Shown here piece after piece: positions 7,859 through 15,151 of a stretch of DNA of 16,022 nt. Position numbers and translations under genes: made by a program. The DNA lies in contig JAUXBI010000004.1 in the NCBI GenBank assembly GCA_030619435.1, positions 1 to 16,022 of the forward strand, given 5' to 3'. Origin of the DNA: Syntrophaceae bacterium. Lineage in GTDB: Bacteria > Desulfobacterota > Syntrophia > Syntrophales > UBA2210. The notes beneath the pieces were generated by a model. It ran no database searches and was not told the DNA's origin. It saw only the letters and a list, made by a program, of their open reading frames with translations. Position 1 is the stretch's first letter, and every line of letters begins with the position of its first letter.

Positions 7859-8857
7859 ATGCTCGTATTAGGGATAGAATCCTCATGCGATGAGACCGCG
7901 GCTGCAGTGGTTTCCAACGGCACAGTAGCGCTGTCCAACGTCATAGCGTCACAGATAGACATCCATGGCGAATATGGGGGCATTGTTCCCGAAATTGCAT
8001 CCAGAAAGCATATGGAGGCAATTATACCGGTGACGTGCCAGGCTCTGGATGACGCGGGTGTATCGATGGCGGATATAGAAGGAATTGCAGTGACGAGGGG
8101 TCCTGGTCTCGTGGGTTCTCTCCTTGTAGGTCTCTCAGCCGCGAAGGCGATGGCATTCGCGGCCGACATACCCTTTGTGGGAGTGAATCACATAGAGGGA
8201 CACATTGCCGCCATATTTCTCACCGATAATAGACCCGATTTCCCCTTTGTTGCCCTGGTAGTTTCGGGGGGACACACGCATATATATTTTGTCAGGGGAT
8301 TTGGTGACTTTCAGATACTGGGACAGACAAGGGATGACGCGGCGGGAGAGGCGTTTGACAAGGCCGCCAGGATGCTGGGTCTTGGATATCCCGGTGGAGT
8401 GGCCATAGACAGACTGGCAAAAAAGGGAAACCCTTCGACCGTAACCTTTCCGCGTGCGATGAAGGGAAGCACAGATTTTAGTTTCAGCGGCCTGAAGACA
8501 GCGCTTCTAAACTACATAAAGGGCAGAAAAAAACCCATACCCTCGGACGAAGTGCCGGATATAGCTGCAAGTTATCAGGAAGCTATCGTGGATGTACTTG
8601 CCGGAAAGACGCTTAAGGCTGCTGAAGACGCATCTGTGCCGAGGGTGGTAGTGTGCGGCGGAGTGGCCTCAAACAGCCGATTGCGAGAAAGATTTTTCGA
8701 GGAGGGGAAAAGGAGGAGGATAGAGATATTTGTTCCTCCACCCGTCCTCTGCACCGACAACGCGGCAATGATAGCGGTTGTTGGCGATAATCTCCTTTGC
8801 GGCGGCAAGAGAGACAGCTTTGACCTTAACGCGGTATCCAGGTGGCCTCTCGATTGA
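7859..8857 (+). CDS. tsaD: tRNA N6-threonylcarbamoyladenosine transferase TsaD
   Basis: TsaD transfers the threonylcarbamoyl group to A37 of tRNAs that read ANN codons, giving t6A; in bacteria it works with TsaB, TsaE and TsaC. The 332-residue protein shows the ASKHA-fold signatures GIESSCDET (5-13), the metal-binding HIEGH with H111 and H115, VVSGGHTH, the nucleotide-loop segment DDAAGEAFDKAARMLGLGYPGG, FSFSGLKTA and the late GGVASNSRLR and CTDNAAMIA motifs. ATG 7859 follows ACGGAGGCAGA, a good ribosome site. Length and motif order are complete. It is followed after 79 bases by rsmA on the same strand, so the two probably share a transcript; both act in translation. Confidence 0.97.
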   Translation: MLVLGIESSCDETAAAVVSNGTVALSNVIASQIDIHGEYGGIVPEIASRKHMEAIIPVTCQALDDAGVSMADIEGIAVTRGPGLVGSLLVGLSAAKAMAFAADIPFVGVNHIEGHIAAIFLTDNRPDFPFVALVVSGGHTHIYFVRGFGDFQILGQTRDDAAGEAFDKAARMLGLGYPGGVAIDRLAKKGNPSTVTFPRAMKGSTDFSFSGLKTALLNYIKGRKKPIPSDEVPDIAASYQEAIVDVLAGKTLKAAEDASVPRVVVCGGVASNSRLRERFFEEGKRRRIEIFVPPPVLCTDNAAMIAVVGDNLLCGGKRDSFDLNAVSRWPLD

Positions 8858-8872
8858 CCGAAATAGTTGTAG

Positions 8873-8897
8873 GTTGGGTTGAGGTACGAAACCCAAC
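8873..8897. repeat. GTTGGGTT/AACCCAAC hairpin element between tsaD and rsmA
   Basis: GTTGGGTT (8873-8880) and AACCCAAC (8890-8897) form a perfect 8-bp stem around GAGGTACGA. From memory, very similar AGGTTGGGTTGAGG...CGAAACCCAACA strings occur as dispersed intergenic repeats in many bacteria; this was not checked. The following sequence lacks a T-run, so a terminator role is unlikely. Confidence 0.7.
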
Positions 8898-8936
8898 AAA
8901 AGGCCGCTCAATCTTTTCCGGAGCCGGACTGAAACA

Positions 8937-9785
8937 ATGGAATCTCCCCTGAAAATCCTCAAAAGACATCGCATACGCCCGGTAAAACACCTGGGGCAAT
9001 CATTCCTTGTGGACAATAATATAACTTCCCGGATAGTGGATGTCTCAAAGATTGACGGGGATGATACCGTGGTCGAGATTGGGGCGGGGCTGGGCGCCAT
9101 GACCTCGATGATCGCAGAGAAAGCAAAAAAGGTCATTGCCCTTGAAATAGACCCGAAGCTTGTGAATGTCCTTAACGAAGAGCTGAAGGAGATATCCAAT
9201 ATCGAGATAATTCGTACGGATGTTCTCCGTTACGATTTTTCCTCACCCCTGGGTGGCACGGGGAAGATAAAGGTTATAGGCAACATTCCATACAACGTAT
9301 CGTCACAGATACTCTTCCGCTTGATCGAGTTCAGGGATCATATATCCTCGGCAACGCTGATGTTTCAGAAAGAGGTCGCGGACAGGATAGCGGCGGTGCC
9401 GGGAACGAAGGAATATGGGATACTTTCAGTGATCATCCCCATGTATGCGGTGCTCTCAACAATTATGACAGTCCCACCCCTCTGCTTTCACCCTAAACCG
9501 AAGGTGGATTCCACGGTCCTGAAGATGGATATGCGCGAAAGGCCCCTCTTCGAGTTGTCCAATCATAGCATGTTCCTTAAAACGGTGAAGGCGGCCTTCT
9601 CAAAGAGAAGAAAGACCCTCGCCAACAACCTGAAGGGTATGGACACCGTGTGTTCAGGGGACATGGATGTTTCCTCCCTGCTTGACGAGGCCGGGATAGA
9701 TGGACGGAGGAGGGGAGAGACGCTGACTGTGGAGGAGTTCGGCAGATTGGCGGAGACAATTTTTCGAGCGGCCCGGAATCAATAA
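8937..9785 (+). CDS. rsmA: 16S rRNA dimethyladenosine transferase RsmA (KsgA)
   Basis: RsmA dimethylates two adjacent adenines in the 3'-terminal hairpin of 16S rRNA late in small-subunit assembly, using S-adenosylmethionine. The 282-residue protein has the N-terminal GQSFLVD (20-26), the SAM-binding EIGAGLG (47-53), acidic E70 in ALEIDPKL, D95 in the RTDVL segment, and the catalytic NIPY motif (116-119; NLPY in most homologues). The C-terminal helical domain has FHPKPKVDS and AFSKRRKTLANNL. The ribosome site before ATG 8937 is weak (GGAGCCGG, somewhat distant), so translation may be modest. The stop codon is directly followed by the stop of the converging M20 gene, leaving no room for a separate terminator. 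Confidence 0.97.
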   Translation: MESPLKILKRHRIRPVKHLGQSFLVDNNITSRIVDVSKIDGDDTVVEIGAGLGAMTSMIAEKAKKVIALEIDPKLVNVLNEELKEISNIEIIRTDVLRYDFSSPLGGTGKIKVIGNIPYNVSSQILFRLIEFRDHISSATLMFQKEVADRIAAVPGTKEYGILSVIIPMYAVLSTIMTVPPLCFHPKPKVDSTVLKMDMRERPLFELSNHSMFLKTVKAAFSKRRKTLANNLKGMDTVCSGDMDVSSLLDEAGIDGRRRGETLTVEEFGRLAETIFRAARNQ

Positions 9786-11030
9786 TCAGTATCCACCCAG
9801 AAACAGGCGGGCGAACACCTTTGCATTTCCTGTCATGTTCGATATCGCGCAACTTTCGTTCGGCTGATGAGCCATTCTATCCAGTCTGCTCCATACCGCG
9901 ACCGGATATCCTTCCTTCCTCAAATGAGCCGCCACTGTGCCGCCCCCGACCCCCGCGGGAGAGGCTTCCACACCATAGACCTCTTTTATCGCCTTTCTGA
10001 GGGCACTTACAACCGGCGCGTCTTTGTCCGTGGGAGGAGGAGCCTGTACTGTCTGGACGGGCGCAATATCTATGGAAACATCAAATGTTTTTTCCACTTC
10101 GTCAGCCATGGCGCGTATCTTTGACATAACCCCATCAAGATCGTACTGAGGCAGAATGCGACAGTCCATATGGAAGACATCTTCTCCCGGTATGGTGTTT
10201 ATGTTGGGAACATTGGCATCCTTGCTTGTTGGTTCGAAGGTGCTTGTCGGTGGGTAATAGAGAGGGTCAACAGTATTGAATATGTGGTACAGATCGCTCA
10301 GTTTCGTGACAAGATGTGAGGCGGCAACAAAGGCGTTTCTTCCCAGTGAGGGTTCGCTTGCGTGGCACTGCATGCCGACTGTCCTGAAACGCAGCCACAA
10401 CAGGCTCTTCTCCGCCACCTCTATCATGGTTCCCTCTTCATTGCCGAAGTCGGGGACAACTATGATGTCGTCCTTTCTGAATATCTTCTTCTCCATGCCG
10501 AGGAGATAGCCAAGTCCTTTCATGCTTGATGTCTCTTCATCGGCAACGAATGCGAGCCCTATGGAAAACCCGGGTTTTATGCCTTCATCACTAAAGGCCT
10601 TTGCCGCAAAAATGGATGCAACCAGATCCTGCTGATTGTCCTCCATCCCCCTGCCATATATCCTGCCGTCTTTCACATATCCCCTGTAGGGATCACTATC
10701 CCACAGCTTCAATTCCCCCGGAGGGACCACATCCGTATGCGTGAGAATCCAGACCGTTCTTTCAGGATTTTTTCCGGGGATGTTCACTATAATATTGGGG
10801 CGGTAGTTGGAAGAGACCCTGTCATCCGGTGCGTCAAACCTGCTGATGTTGTCAAATTTCATAGAGTTAAGATATTCCAGTAGGTAGCGGGCCTTTTCGT
10901 ATTCGCCATCTCCACCATTCTCCGGCGCCAGCGCCGGTATGGCTGTAAGGGCGATCTGCAGCGCTACCATGTCGTTTTCGTATGAGTCGATCCTTTTTTC
11001 GATCTTTTTGATAATATCCACGTCTGTCAT
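9786..11030 (-). CDS. M20-family metallo-hydrolase (ArgE/DapE/carboxypeptidase-like)
   Basis: This 414-residue protein belongs to the M20 di-zinc peptidases and deacylases. The metal ligands are in the standard order: H98 in LTHTDVVPPG, D131 in YGRGMEDNQQ, the catalytic pair E165-E166 in VADEETSS, D194 in VVPDFGNEEG and H388 in RMAHQPNE. A dimerisation (lid) domain of about 110 residues sits between D194 and the last His, containing the GMQCHAS motif. No signal peptide is seen, so it should be cytoplasmic. Exact substrate (dipeptide, acyl-amino acid or other) cannot be read from the sequence. It is last in an operon with two M16 proteins, three bases after the lipoprotein stop, with GGAG eight bases before its ATG; a joint role in handling peptides is a reasonable inference. 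Confidence 0.9.
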   Translation of the reverse strand: MTDVDIIKKIEKRIDSYENDMVALQIALTAIPALAPENGGDGEYEKARYLLEYLNSMKFDNISRFDAPDDRVSSNYRPNIIVNIPGKNPERTVWILTHTDVVPPGELKLWDSDPYRGYVKDGRIYGRGMEDNQQDLVASIFAAKAFSDEGIKPGFSIGLAFVADEETSSMKGLGYLLGMEKKIFRKDDIIVVPDFGNEEGTMIEVAEKSLLWLRFRTVGMQCHASEPSLGRNAFVAASHLVTKLSDLYHIFNTVDPLYYPPTSTFEPTSKDANVPNINTIPGEDVFHMDCRILPQYDLDGVMSKIRAMADEVEKTFDVSIDIAPVQTVQAPPPTDKDAPVVSALRKAIKEVYGVEASPAGVGGGTVAAHLRKEGYPVAVWSRLDRMAHQPNESCAISNMTGNAKVFARLFLGGY

Positions 11031-11033
11031 AGC

Positions 11034-12461
11034 TTAATTCTCCTGATTTTCCGTGCCGTTTTCTTCCATATAAAAATCTCCGAACGAGGAGAGCGGCTTG
11101 CTGAATTTCTCTTTATTGCCGAGGACAAGTACAACCCTGTTTTCCCCGGAGAGATAACGCGCTGCGACATATTTTAGATCATTTAAATCCACCATTTCTA
11201 TATTATCTCTGTAGTTTGTCAGGAAATTATCCGGGAGTCCATCGAACTCCAGCATCATCTGCCCCATAACTATGTGGCTTGGCCTGGCAAAAGAGAAAAT
11301 AAAATTATTTATAATGGATTCCTTTGCCCAGGCAATCTCACCGTCTGACTCCACGCCTCTGTCCTTCAGGTTATCCAGGATTTTTGTTATGGCAGACAGG
11401 GCGTCCACAGTGGAAGAACCCTTTGCCATGGCGTAAGCGCCGAAAATGCCATATTCTGTACGAGGAGAATAGAAGCTTCCGGCACTGTAGGCGAGCCCCA
11501 TCCTGTTTCTCACCTCGGCGAATATGCGTGAACGAAAACCGCCGCTCCCTGTGATGAAGTCGAGAATTTCAAATGCGTAATAGTCGGGACTTTTCTTGCC
11601 GGGCGCCGGCTGTCCTATAATGATAACAGACTGTGGAGTGTCTTTGTGGATGTAATTCAGCGAAGCTCCCACGCGAACCGGAGGGGGAGGGGGCTTTTCC
11701 GGGCCTCCGGGGATATTCCATTTCCCCAGACTGTTTTTTATCTTTCTCACCGCATCCTTTTCTTCTATGTCTCCCGACAGGGCTATCATCACGTTGCGTG
11801 GTCGAAAGAAACGTTTGTAAAACTTCAGCAGATCGTCCCTCTCTATTTTCCCTATGGATTCGACTGAGGAGAGCCTTCCCCTCGGGTCACCATGGTACAT
11901 CAGGCGGCGGAATTCCCTGAACGCGATCTTCTGCGGGCTGTCGGATATTCTTTCGAGAGCCTCTATCTCGAGGATTTTTTCAGTTTCCATCTTTTCCTCA
12001 GAAAAAACAGGGCTTGTGAGGATATCGGAAAATATTTGCAGTCCCTTATCTATATCTTTTTCAAGGACGGACATGGACAGGGCACAGGAATCCGTTCCCA
12101 CAGATACAGTTATCTTCCCGGCTATAAAATCCAGCTCCTCGTCTATCTGATTGCCCGTCATGGATTTTGTTCCCCCCGTGCGCATCACGGTACCCGTGAT
12201 CTCTGCCAGTCCTTCCTTCCCGGGTGGATCGTAGAATGAACCCATTCTTATAACGGCGGATATATTCACAAGGGGAATCTCATGATCCTCCAGCATATAG
12301 AGTATGATGCCATTTTCAAACTTCACTCGCTGTGCTTTCGGGGGTTCGAAACGAAGCGGAGCATACACAATATCATCCGGATCGATCACGGATGCGCCGT
12401 GCCATGCGCACGATGATAGAAGCACAATAAAAACTGTTGCGTAGGTAATATATCTTTTCAT
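11034..12461 (-). CDS. Non-catalytic M16-family (insulinase-like) lipoprotein
   Basis: This 475-residue M16 protein has a lipoprotein signal: a basic start MKR, a hydrophobic stretch and lipobox L-S-S-C18. The residue after Cys18 is Ala, so outer-membrane sorting is likely. Where active M16 enzymes have HxxEH, it reads GLAEITGTVM, so all three key residues are missing (E, G, T). Later family blocks are kept: PRNVMIALSGDI near the middle, and GSGGFRSRIFAEVRNRMGLAYS, the substrate-binding region that bacterial M16B partner subunits retain. It is therefore best seen as the non-catalytic partner of the active M16 protein encoded immediately upstream, with which it overlaps by ATGA, as in mitochondrial-processing-peptidase-like alpha/beta pairs. 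Confidence 0.9.
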   Translation of the reverse strand: MKRYITYATVFIVLLSSCAWHGASVIDPDDIVYAPLRFEPPKAQRVKFENGIILYMLEDHEIPLVNISAVIRMGSFYDPPGKEGLAEITGTVMRTGGTKSMTGNQIDEELDFIAGKITVSVGTDSCALSMSVLEKDIDKGLQIFSDILTSPVFSEEKMETEKILEIEALERISDSPQKIAFREFRRLMYHGDPRGRLSSVESIGKIERDDLLKFYKRFFRPRNVMIALSGDIEEKDAVRKIKNSLGKWNIPGGPEKPPPPPVRVGASLNYIHKDTPQSVIIIGQPAPGKKSPDYYAFEILDFITGSGGFRSRIFAEVRNRMGLAYSAGSFYSPRTEYGIFGAYAMAKGSSTVDALSAITKILDNLKDRGVESDGEIAWAKESIINNFIFSFARPSHIVMGQMMLEFDGLPDNFLTNYRDNIEMVDLNDLKYVAARYLSGENRVVLVLGNKEKFSKPLSSFGDFYMEENGTENQEN

Positions 12462-13975
12462 TTTTTGCTCACCAGTTCCGCAACCGTCCTGTTCCGGGGC
12501 TCAAGGTATTTTTTTGCGGCCGCCATTACATCTTCAGGAGTGATCCTTTCCAGAAGATCAGGAAATTTTACAATATATTGCCAGCTTCCCGCTACGGCTC
12601 CATAATAAGAGAGCATGCCGGCAAGGCCGGAATTTGTGGAAATATGCCTCAAGATATCTGCCTTCAACTGGTTCTTCGCTTTTTCAAGTTCTTCAGGTTT
12701 GACCGGAGTTTTCTTCAGTATATCCAGTTCCTTATAAATTATCTCTTCCAACTCTCCGCAAGTATGCGGCGAGACGGGCTGGGCAAATATGACAAAGAGA
12801 TTGGGGTATCTGGCGCCCGGGAATCCATTTACCGTATTTACGCTCACAGCCACACCTTTTTCAATCAATGCTTTGAAAAGCCTCGATGTTCTTCCTCCCG
12901 AGAGGATTGTGTCGATAACATCGAAGACACAGTCGTCAAAAGAGGGTAGGGTGGGCTTGTGGTATCCTATGATGAGCCTGGGAGAGGCATCGGATACCAT
13001 TTTCACCCGCCTCTCACCATTCTGTACCGGTTCCTCTGTAGCGCGCCTTACGGGGATTTTCTGGGAGGGTATCTTTCCGAAATAGTGTTTTATTATTTTC
13101 ATTACTTCGTCCGGTGATACATCTCCCACAATGGCTATGGTCGTGTTATTGGGGGCATAATAAGTTCTGAAAAATTCCTTTGTGTAATCAATGTTCAGAA
13201 AACGCATATCGGGAGCCCATCCGAGCACCGGCCTTCTGTATGGGTGAACCATGAAGGCCGCAGCCAGGAACTGCTCCAGAAGCTTTCTCCCCGGATTCGA
13301 TTCGACCGTCTGTTTGCGTTCCTCCATAACCACGTCGCGTTCCGAATAGAACTCGCGAAAGACAGGGTTGGACATCCTGTCGGACTCTATTCTTGCCCAC
13401 AGTTCTATTCTGTTGGAGGGCAGACTTACATGATAGGAGGTCAGGTCCTGACCTGTAAAGGCATTAAGATCTCCGCCCCCTTTCTCTGTGTACAGACGGT
13501 CTATCTCGCTCGGGATGCTCCATTTTCCGGCCTCTTGCTGAAGCGTCTCAAGTTGCTTGCGCAGATCCTTTATTTTCTGCCCGTCAGCGCTTTCCCCCCT
13601 CATCAGCTCAGTATCGAGGGCGTTGCCCACATCATGGATCTTTTGGAGGATGCGCTTTTCCTCTTCAAAATTCTTTGTTCCGATAGTTTCGGTGCCCTTG
13701 AACATCATATGTTCCAGAATGTGAGCGGTACCCGTATGGCCATCCCCCTCGTCTACAGCACCCGTATCGTGGCTTATGTACAGAGAGACGGTCGGACTCG
13801 CATGTCTCTCGACTATCAACACCTTGAGGCCATTCTTGAGTGTGAATTCCTTCACCTTGTTCTTCAGATCATACGCGGAACACGGACTTAAAGTAATACA
13901 TAAGAAAAAGGATGTAACACAGGTGATAATAAGGCATTCAAGGAGGATATGGCGAAGGTTCTTTCTGGGAGTCAT
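12458..13975 (-). CDS. Secreted M16-family zinc metallopeptidase (catalytic subunit)
   Basis: This 505-residue protein begins with a long hydrophobic segment (about 9-30) ending SPCSA-YD, a Sec-type signal or N-terminal anchor. The zinc motif H85-I-L-E-H89 sits in GTAHILEHMMFKG, and the later FYSERDVVMEERK segment should give the third metal ligand. Between them is an extra charged, coiled-coil-like stretch (about residues 105-155, with EEKRILQKI and KDLRKQLETLQQEAG) that lengthens the usual spacing. The C-terminal half has the inactive M16 repeat with GGRTSRLFKALIEKG. It pairs with the lipoprotein encoded downstream and probably degrades peptides in the periplasm. Its ATG overlaps the stop of the small membrane protein gene (TGATG), suggesting translational coupling. 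Confidence 0.93.
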   Translation of the reverse strand: MTPRKNLRHILLECLIITCVTSFFLCITLSPCSAYDLKNKVKEFTLKNGLKVLIVERHASPTVSLYISHDTGAVDEGDGHTGTAHILEHMMFKGTETIGTKNFEEEKRILQKIHDVGNALDTELMRGESADGQKIKDLRKQLETLQQEAGKWSIPSEIDRLYTEKGGGDLNAFTGQDLTSYHVSLPSNRIELWARIESDRMSNPVFREFYSERDVVMEERKQTVESNPGRKLLEQFLAAAFMVHPYRRPVLGWAPDMRFLNIDYTKEFFRTYYAPNNTTIAIVGDVSPDEVMKIIKHYFGKIPSQKIPVRRATEEPVQNGERRVKMVSDASPRLIIGYHKPTLPSFDDCVFDVIDTILSGGRTSRLFKALIEKGVAVSVNTVNGFPGARYPNLFVIFAQPVSPHTCGELEEIIYKELDILKKTPVKPEELEKAKNQLKADILRHISTNSGLAGMLSYYGAVAGSWQYIVKFPDLLERITPEDVMAAAKKYLEPRNRTVAELVSKK

Positions 13976-14196
13976 CAGAGTTCGCCCCTTACTCTTTTGA
14001 ATATTTTGACGGCACTGTAGATGATGCCTACAGCGCTCACAAGGATGAGCATGCTCGATGAAAAGAAATACATGATAAACTCGGCAGGGTTGTTCAGACT
14101 GTACGAGCCGATCAGAACCTCAAGCCCCCTTATGAAAAAAAACAGGGAGACAATTCCTATAACTATTTTTGAAATCCACCAGAAAAATGCGTCCAT
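13975..14196 (-). CDS. Small membrane protein with two predicted helices, unknown function
   Basis: I do not recognise this 73-residue protein. It has two hydrophobic segments, about residues 8-31 (ISKIVIGIVSLFFF and on) and 40-66 (MYFFSSSMLILVSAVGIIYSA), joined by a short polar turn and ending in a basic tail (KIFKRVRGEL), which favours a hairpin with a cytoplasmic C-terminus. I chose ATG 14196, preceded by GTGGAG. The frame also opens at a GTG at 14229, but that codon lies inside a palindromic repeat (14221-14246) and is unlikely to be the natural start. It is the first gene of the M16/M20 operon, sharing one base with the start of the catalytic M16 gene. Confidence 0.7.
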   Translation of the reverse strand: MDAFFWWISKIVIGIVSLFFFIRGLEVLIGSYSLNNPAEFIMYFFSSSMLILVSAVGIIYSAVKIFKRVRGEL

Positions 14197-14220
14197 ATGA
14201 AACAACTCCACGTCTTTCCT

Positions 14221-14246
14221 CGTTCCCACGTTTCTGCGTGGGAACG
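14221..14246. repeat. CGTTCCCACG palindromic element
   Basis: CGTTCCCACG (14221-14230) and CGTGGGAACG (14237-14246) form a perfect 10-bp stem with a 6-base loop (TTTCTG). It lies in the predicted leader of the M16/M20 operon, about 25 bases before the small membrane protein start. From memory, near-identical GTTCCCACGC...GCGTGGGAAC palindromes are dispersed through many proteobacterial and other genomes; this was not checked. Confidence 0.75.
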
Positions 14247-14267
14247 CATAGTAATCGTCGACAACAT

Positions 14268-14297
14268 AGCTTATCTGCCGCGTATTATCAATGTCAA
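14268..14297 (-). promoter_or_regulatory. Candidate promoter of the M16/M20 operon
   Basis: On the minus strand TTGACA (14292-14297) is followed after 18 bases by TAAGCT (14268-14273), about 70 bases before the small membrane protein start. The -35 is perfect and the -10 moderate. The transcript leader would contain the palindrome at 14221-14246. Confidence 0.5.
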
Positions 14298-14397
14298 GTC
14301 AGCGCCCTGTCAGATAAAGATCAAAAACTCACTTTCATGAAATGATAGAGGAGCAGTTATAAAAGCGAATACTCGACATAAACCTGGAAAGGCAAAA

Positions 14398-14460
14398 CAG
14401 AGGATTTATATTAACAATTTGTCAATAGAAGAAAGTAAATTAATATAGGGAATGCCTCTG
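14398..14460. repeat. Nested inverted repeat in gene-free stretch
   Basis: CAGAGG (14398-14403) and TATATTAA (14407-14414) are mirrored by TTAATATA (14440-14447) and CCTCTG (14455-14460), with a 25-base centre. The gene-free stretch 14247-14499 otherwise holds only the candidate promoter at 14268-14297; I see no RNA gene or small coding region in it. The function of the inverted repeat is unknown and it could be chance in A+T-rich DNA. Confidence 0.4.
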
Positions 14461-14499
14461 TATTTCCCGGCATGCTTCTAAACATTCTATTTACTCCAC

Positions 14500-14532
14500 G
14501 GGGCCGCGATCGGCTTGAGCGACTGGTTGGCC
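14500..14532 (-). other. Left half of an attC site (truncated), end of cassette 3
   Basis: Six bases after the antitoxin stop, the minus strand reads GGCCAAC (14526-14532), the exact complement of the GTTGGCC that opens this cassette at 15152-15158. It continues CAGTCGCTCAAGCCGATCG, typical of an attC left arm. No complementary right arm or GTT core follows, so the site looks cut near 14500 and the array appears to end there. Confidence 0.6.
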
Positions 14533-14538
14533 GTTTTT

Positions 14539-14817
14539 TTATTTTCTCGCTTCGACTAAAAACCCATTAACAAATTTGTGGAGAATACTTGATACATAAG
14601 TCTGATAGGGTAGGCCTTCATTAACCGCTCTTTTCTGAAGCTCAAGGAGGTCTCTTTCAGAGATCCGAATATTCAGCCTCTTGTCCTTCCGCAAAGTATT
14701 ACGGGCATAGGCAATTAACTCTTCTTTTCTTTTCGCGAGGTTTGTAACGGGCACCCATTCATCTTTCTCGAAGCTATCGAGAATTTCCTTTTCTTCTTTC
14801 GTTAATTTTGTCTTCAT
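14539..14817 (-). CDS. CopG/BrnA-like ribbon-helix-helix antitoxin
   Basis: This 92-residue protein ends with a ribbon-helix-helix DNA-binding region (about 45-85): the strand RLNIRIS, helix ERDLLELQKRAVNEG, turn and helix PYQTYVSSILHKFVNG. The N-terminal half is charged and helical (TKEEKEILDSFEKDEW), the part expected to bind the toxin. It overlaps the toxin gene by ATGA (14814-14817). The toxin-first order and the pairing with a BrnT-like protein match BrnTA systems, in which the antitoxin masks the ribonuclease and represses the operon. An attC half-site follows six bases after the stop, so it is the last gene of an integron cassette. The family assignment is by pattern; the exact antitoxin subclass is less sure than the ribbon-helix-helix fold. 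Confidence 0.85.
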   Translation of the reverse strand: MKTKLTKEEKEILDSFEKDEWVPVTNLAKRKEELIAYARNTLRKDKRLNIRISERDLLELQKRAVNEGLPYQTYVSSILHKFVNGFLVEARK

Positions 14818-15092
14818 GTTTTTTCTCCAAGATATCTTTGCGTTGCCTTCCTGCTTGGAATAATGGTTTTCAGAAATAACTCTTCATCATTCTCAATATA
14901 AGGTACAAGATAGGCGTAATTGGCAATATTGATGACCATGATTCGCTGTCCGTGGTATGCTTGTTGATTGGGATGTAGATAGTCATCTAATATGTCACCC
15001 CTTTCAATGTAAAATACCACATCCTCAAAACAGATGCCCCGCGAAGCCTTGAGCGCAATACTCTTTTCTGTGTTCCAGTTTATACTTTTCAT
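14814..15092 (-). CDS. BrnT-like ribonuclease toxin
   Basis: This 92-residue protein fits the BrnT/RelE-like pattern. It opens with INWNTEKSIALKASRGICFEDVV, in place of the F-x-W-D-x-x-K-x-x-x-N-x-x-K-H-G-I-x-F start of BrnT. It continues with a central strand (YHGQRIMVINIANYAYLVPYIEND) and ends with ISARKATxRE-like IIPSRKATQRYLG, carrying basic residues likely to contact RNA. Known relatives are small endoribonuclease toxins kept inactive by a downstream ribbon-helix-helix antitoxin, which is the arrangement here. A strong promoter lies so close to the ATG that the message would start at or near the first codon, and no ribosome site precedes the ATG. It occupies an integron cassette opening with GTTGGCC. 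Confidence 0.8.
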   Translation of the reverse strand: MKSINWNTEKSIALKASRGICFEDVVFYIERGDILDDYLHPNQQAYHGQRIMVINIANYAYLVPYIENDEELFLKTIIPSRKATQRYLGEKT

Positions 15093-15098
15093 GGTTGG

Positions 15099-15127
15099 AT
15101 ATTATCACGTTGTGTGCGTTTTGGCAA
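15099..15127 (-). promoter_or_regulatory. Cassette-borne promoter of the BrnT-like toxin-antitoxin pair
   Basis: On the minus strand TTGCCA (15122-15127), a 17-base spacer and TAATAT (15099-15104) form a strong promoter. Only six bases separate the -10 box from the toxin ATG at 15092, so transcription should begin at about the A of ATG, giving a leaderless message. Own promoters are usual for toxin-antitoxin cassettes in integrons. Confidence 0.65.
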
Positions 15128-15151
15128 CAATACTGTTCGTTGATTACTTAA

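Noticed and set aside
9776..9795. Shared bidirectional terminator between rsmA and the M20 gene
   Set aside because: The two stop codons abut and no stem with T-runs is visible around the junction.
13244..13891. Long plus-strand open frame of 215 residues
   Set aside because: It lies wholly antisense within the catalytic M16 gene, has no family signature, and reads as a shadow of that gene.
14197..14229. GTG start at 14229 for the small membrane protein
   Set aside because: The codon lies inside the CGTTCCCACG palindrome, the added residues are polar and precede the first helix, and ATG 14196 is better placed.
14420..14425. TTGACA on the minus strand as a second promoter for the peptidase operon
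   Set aside because: No acceptable -10 box lies 16-18 bases downstream.
14474..14532. A complete attC ending at a GTTTAGA string near 14477-14483
   Set aside because: The intervening bases do not pair with the left arm, and GTTTAGA does not match the complement of GGCCAAC.
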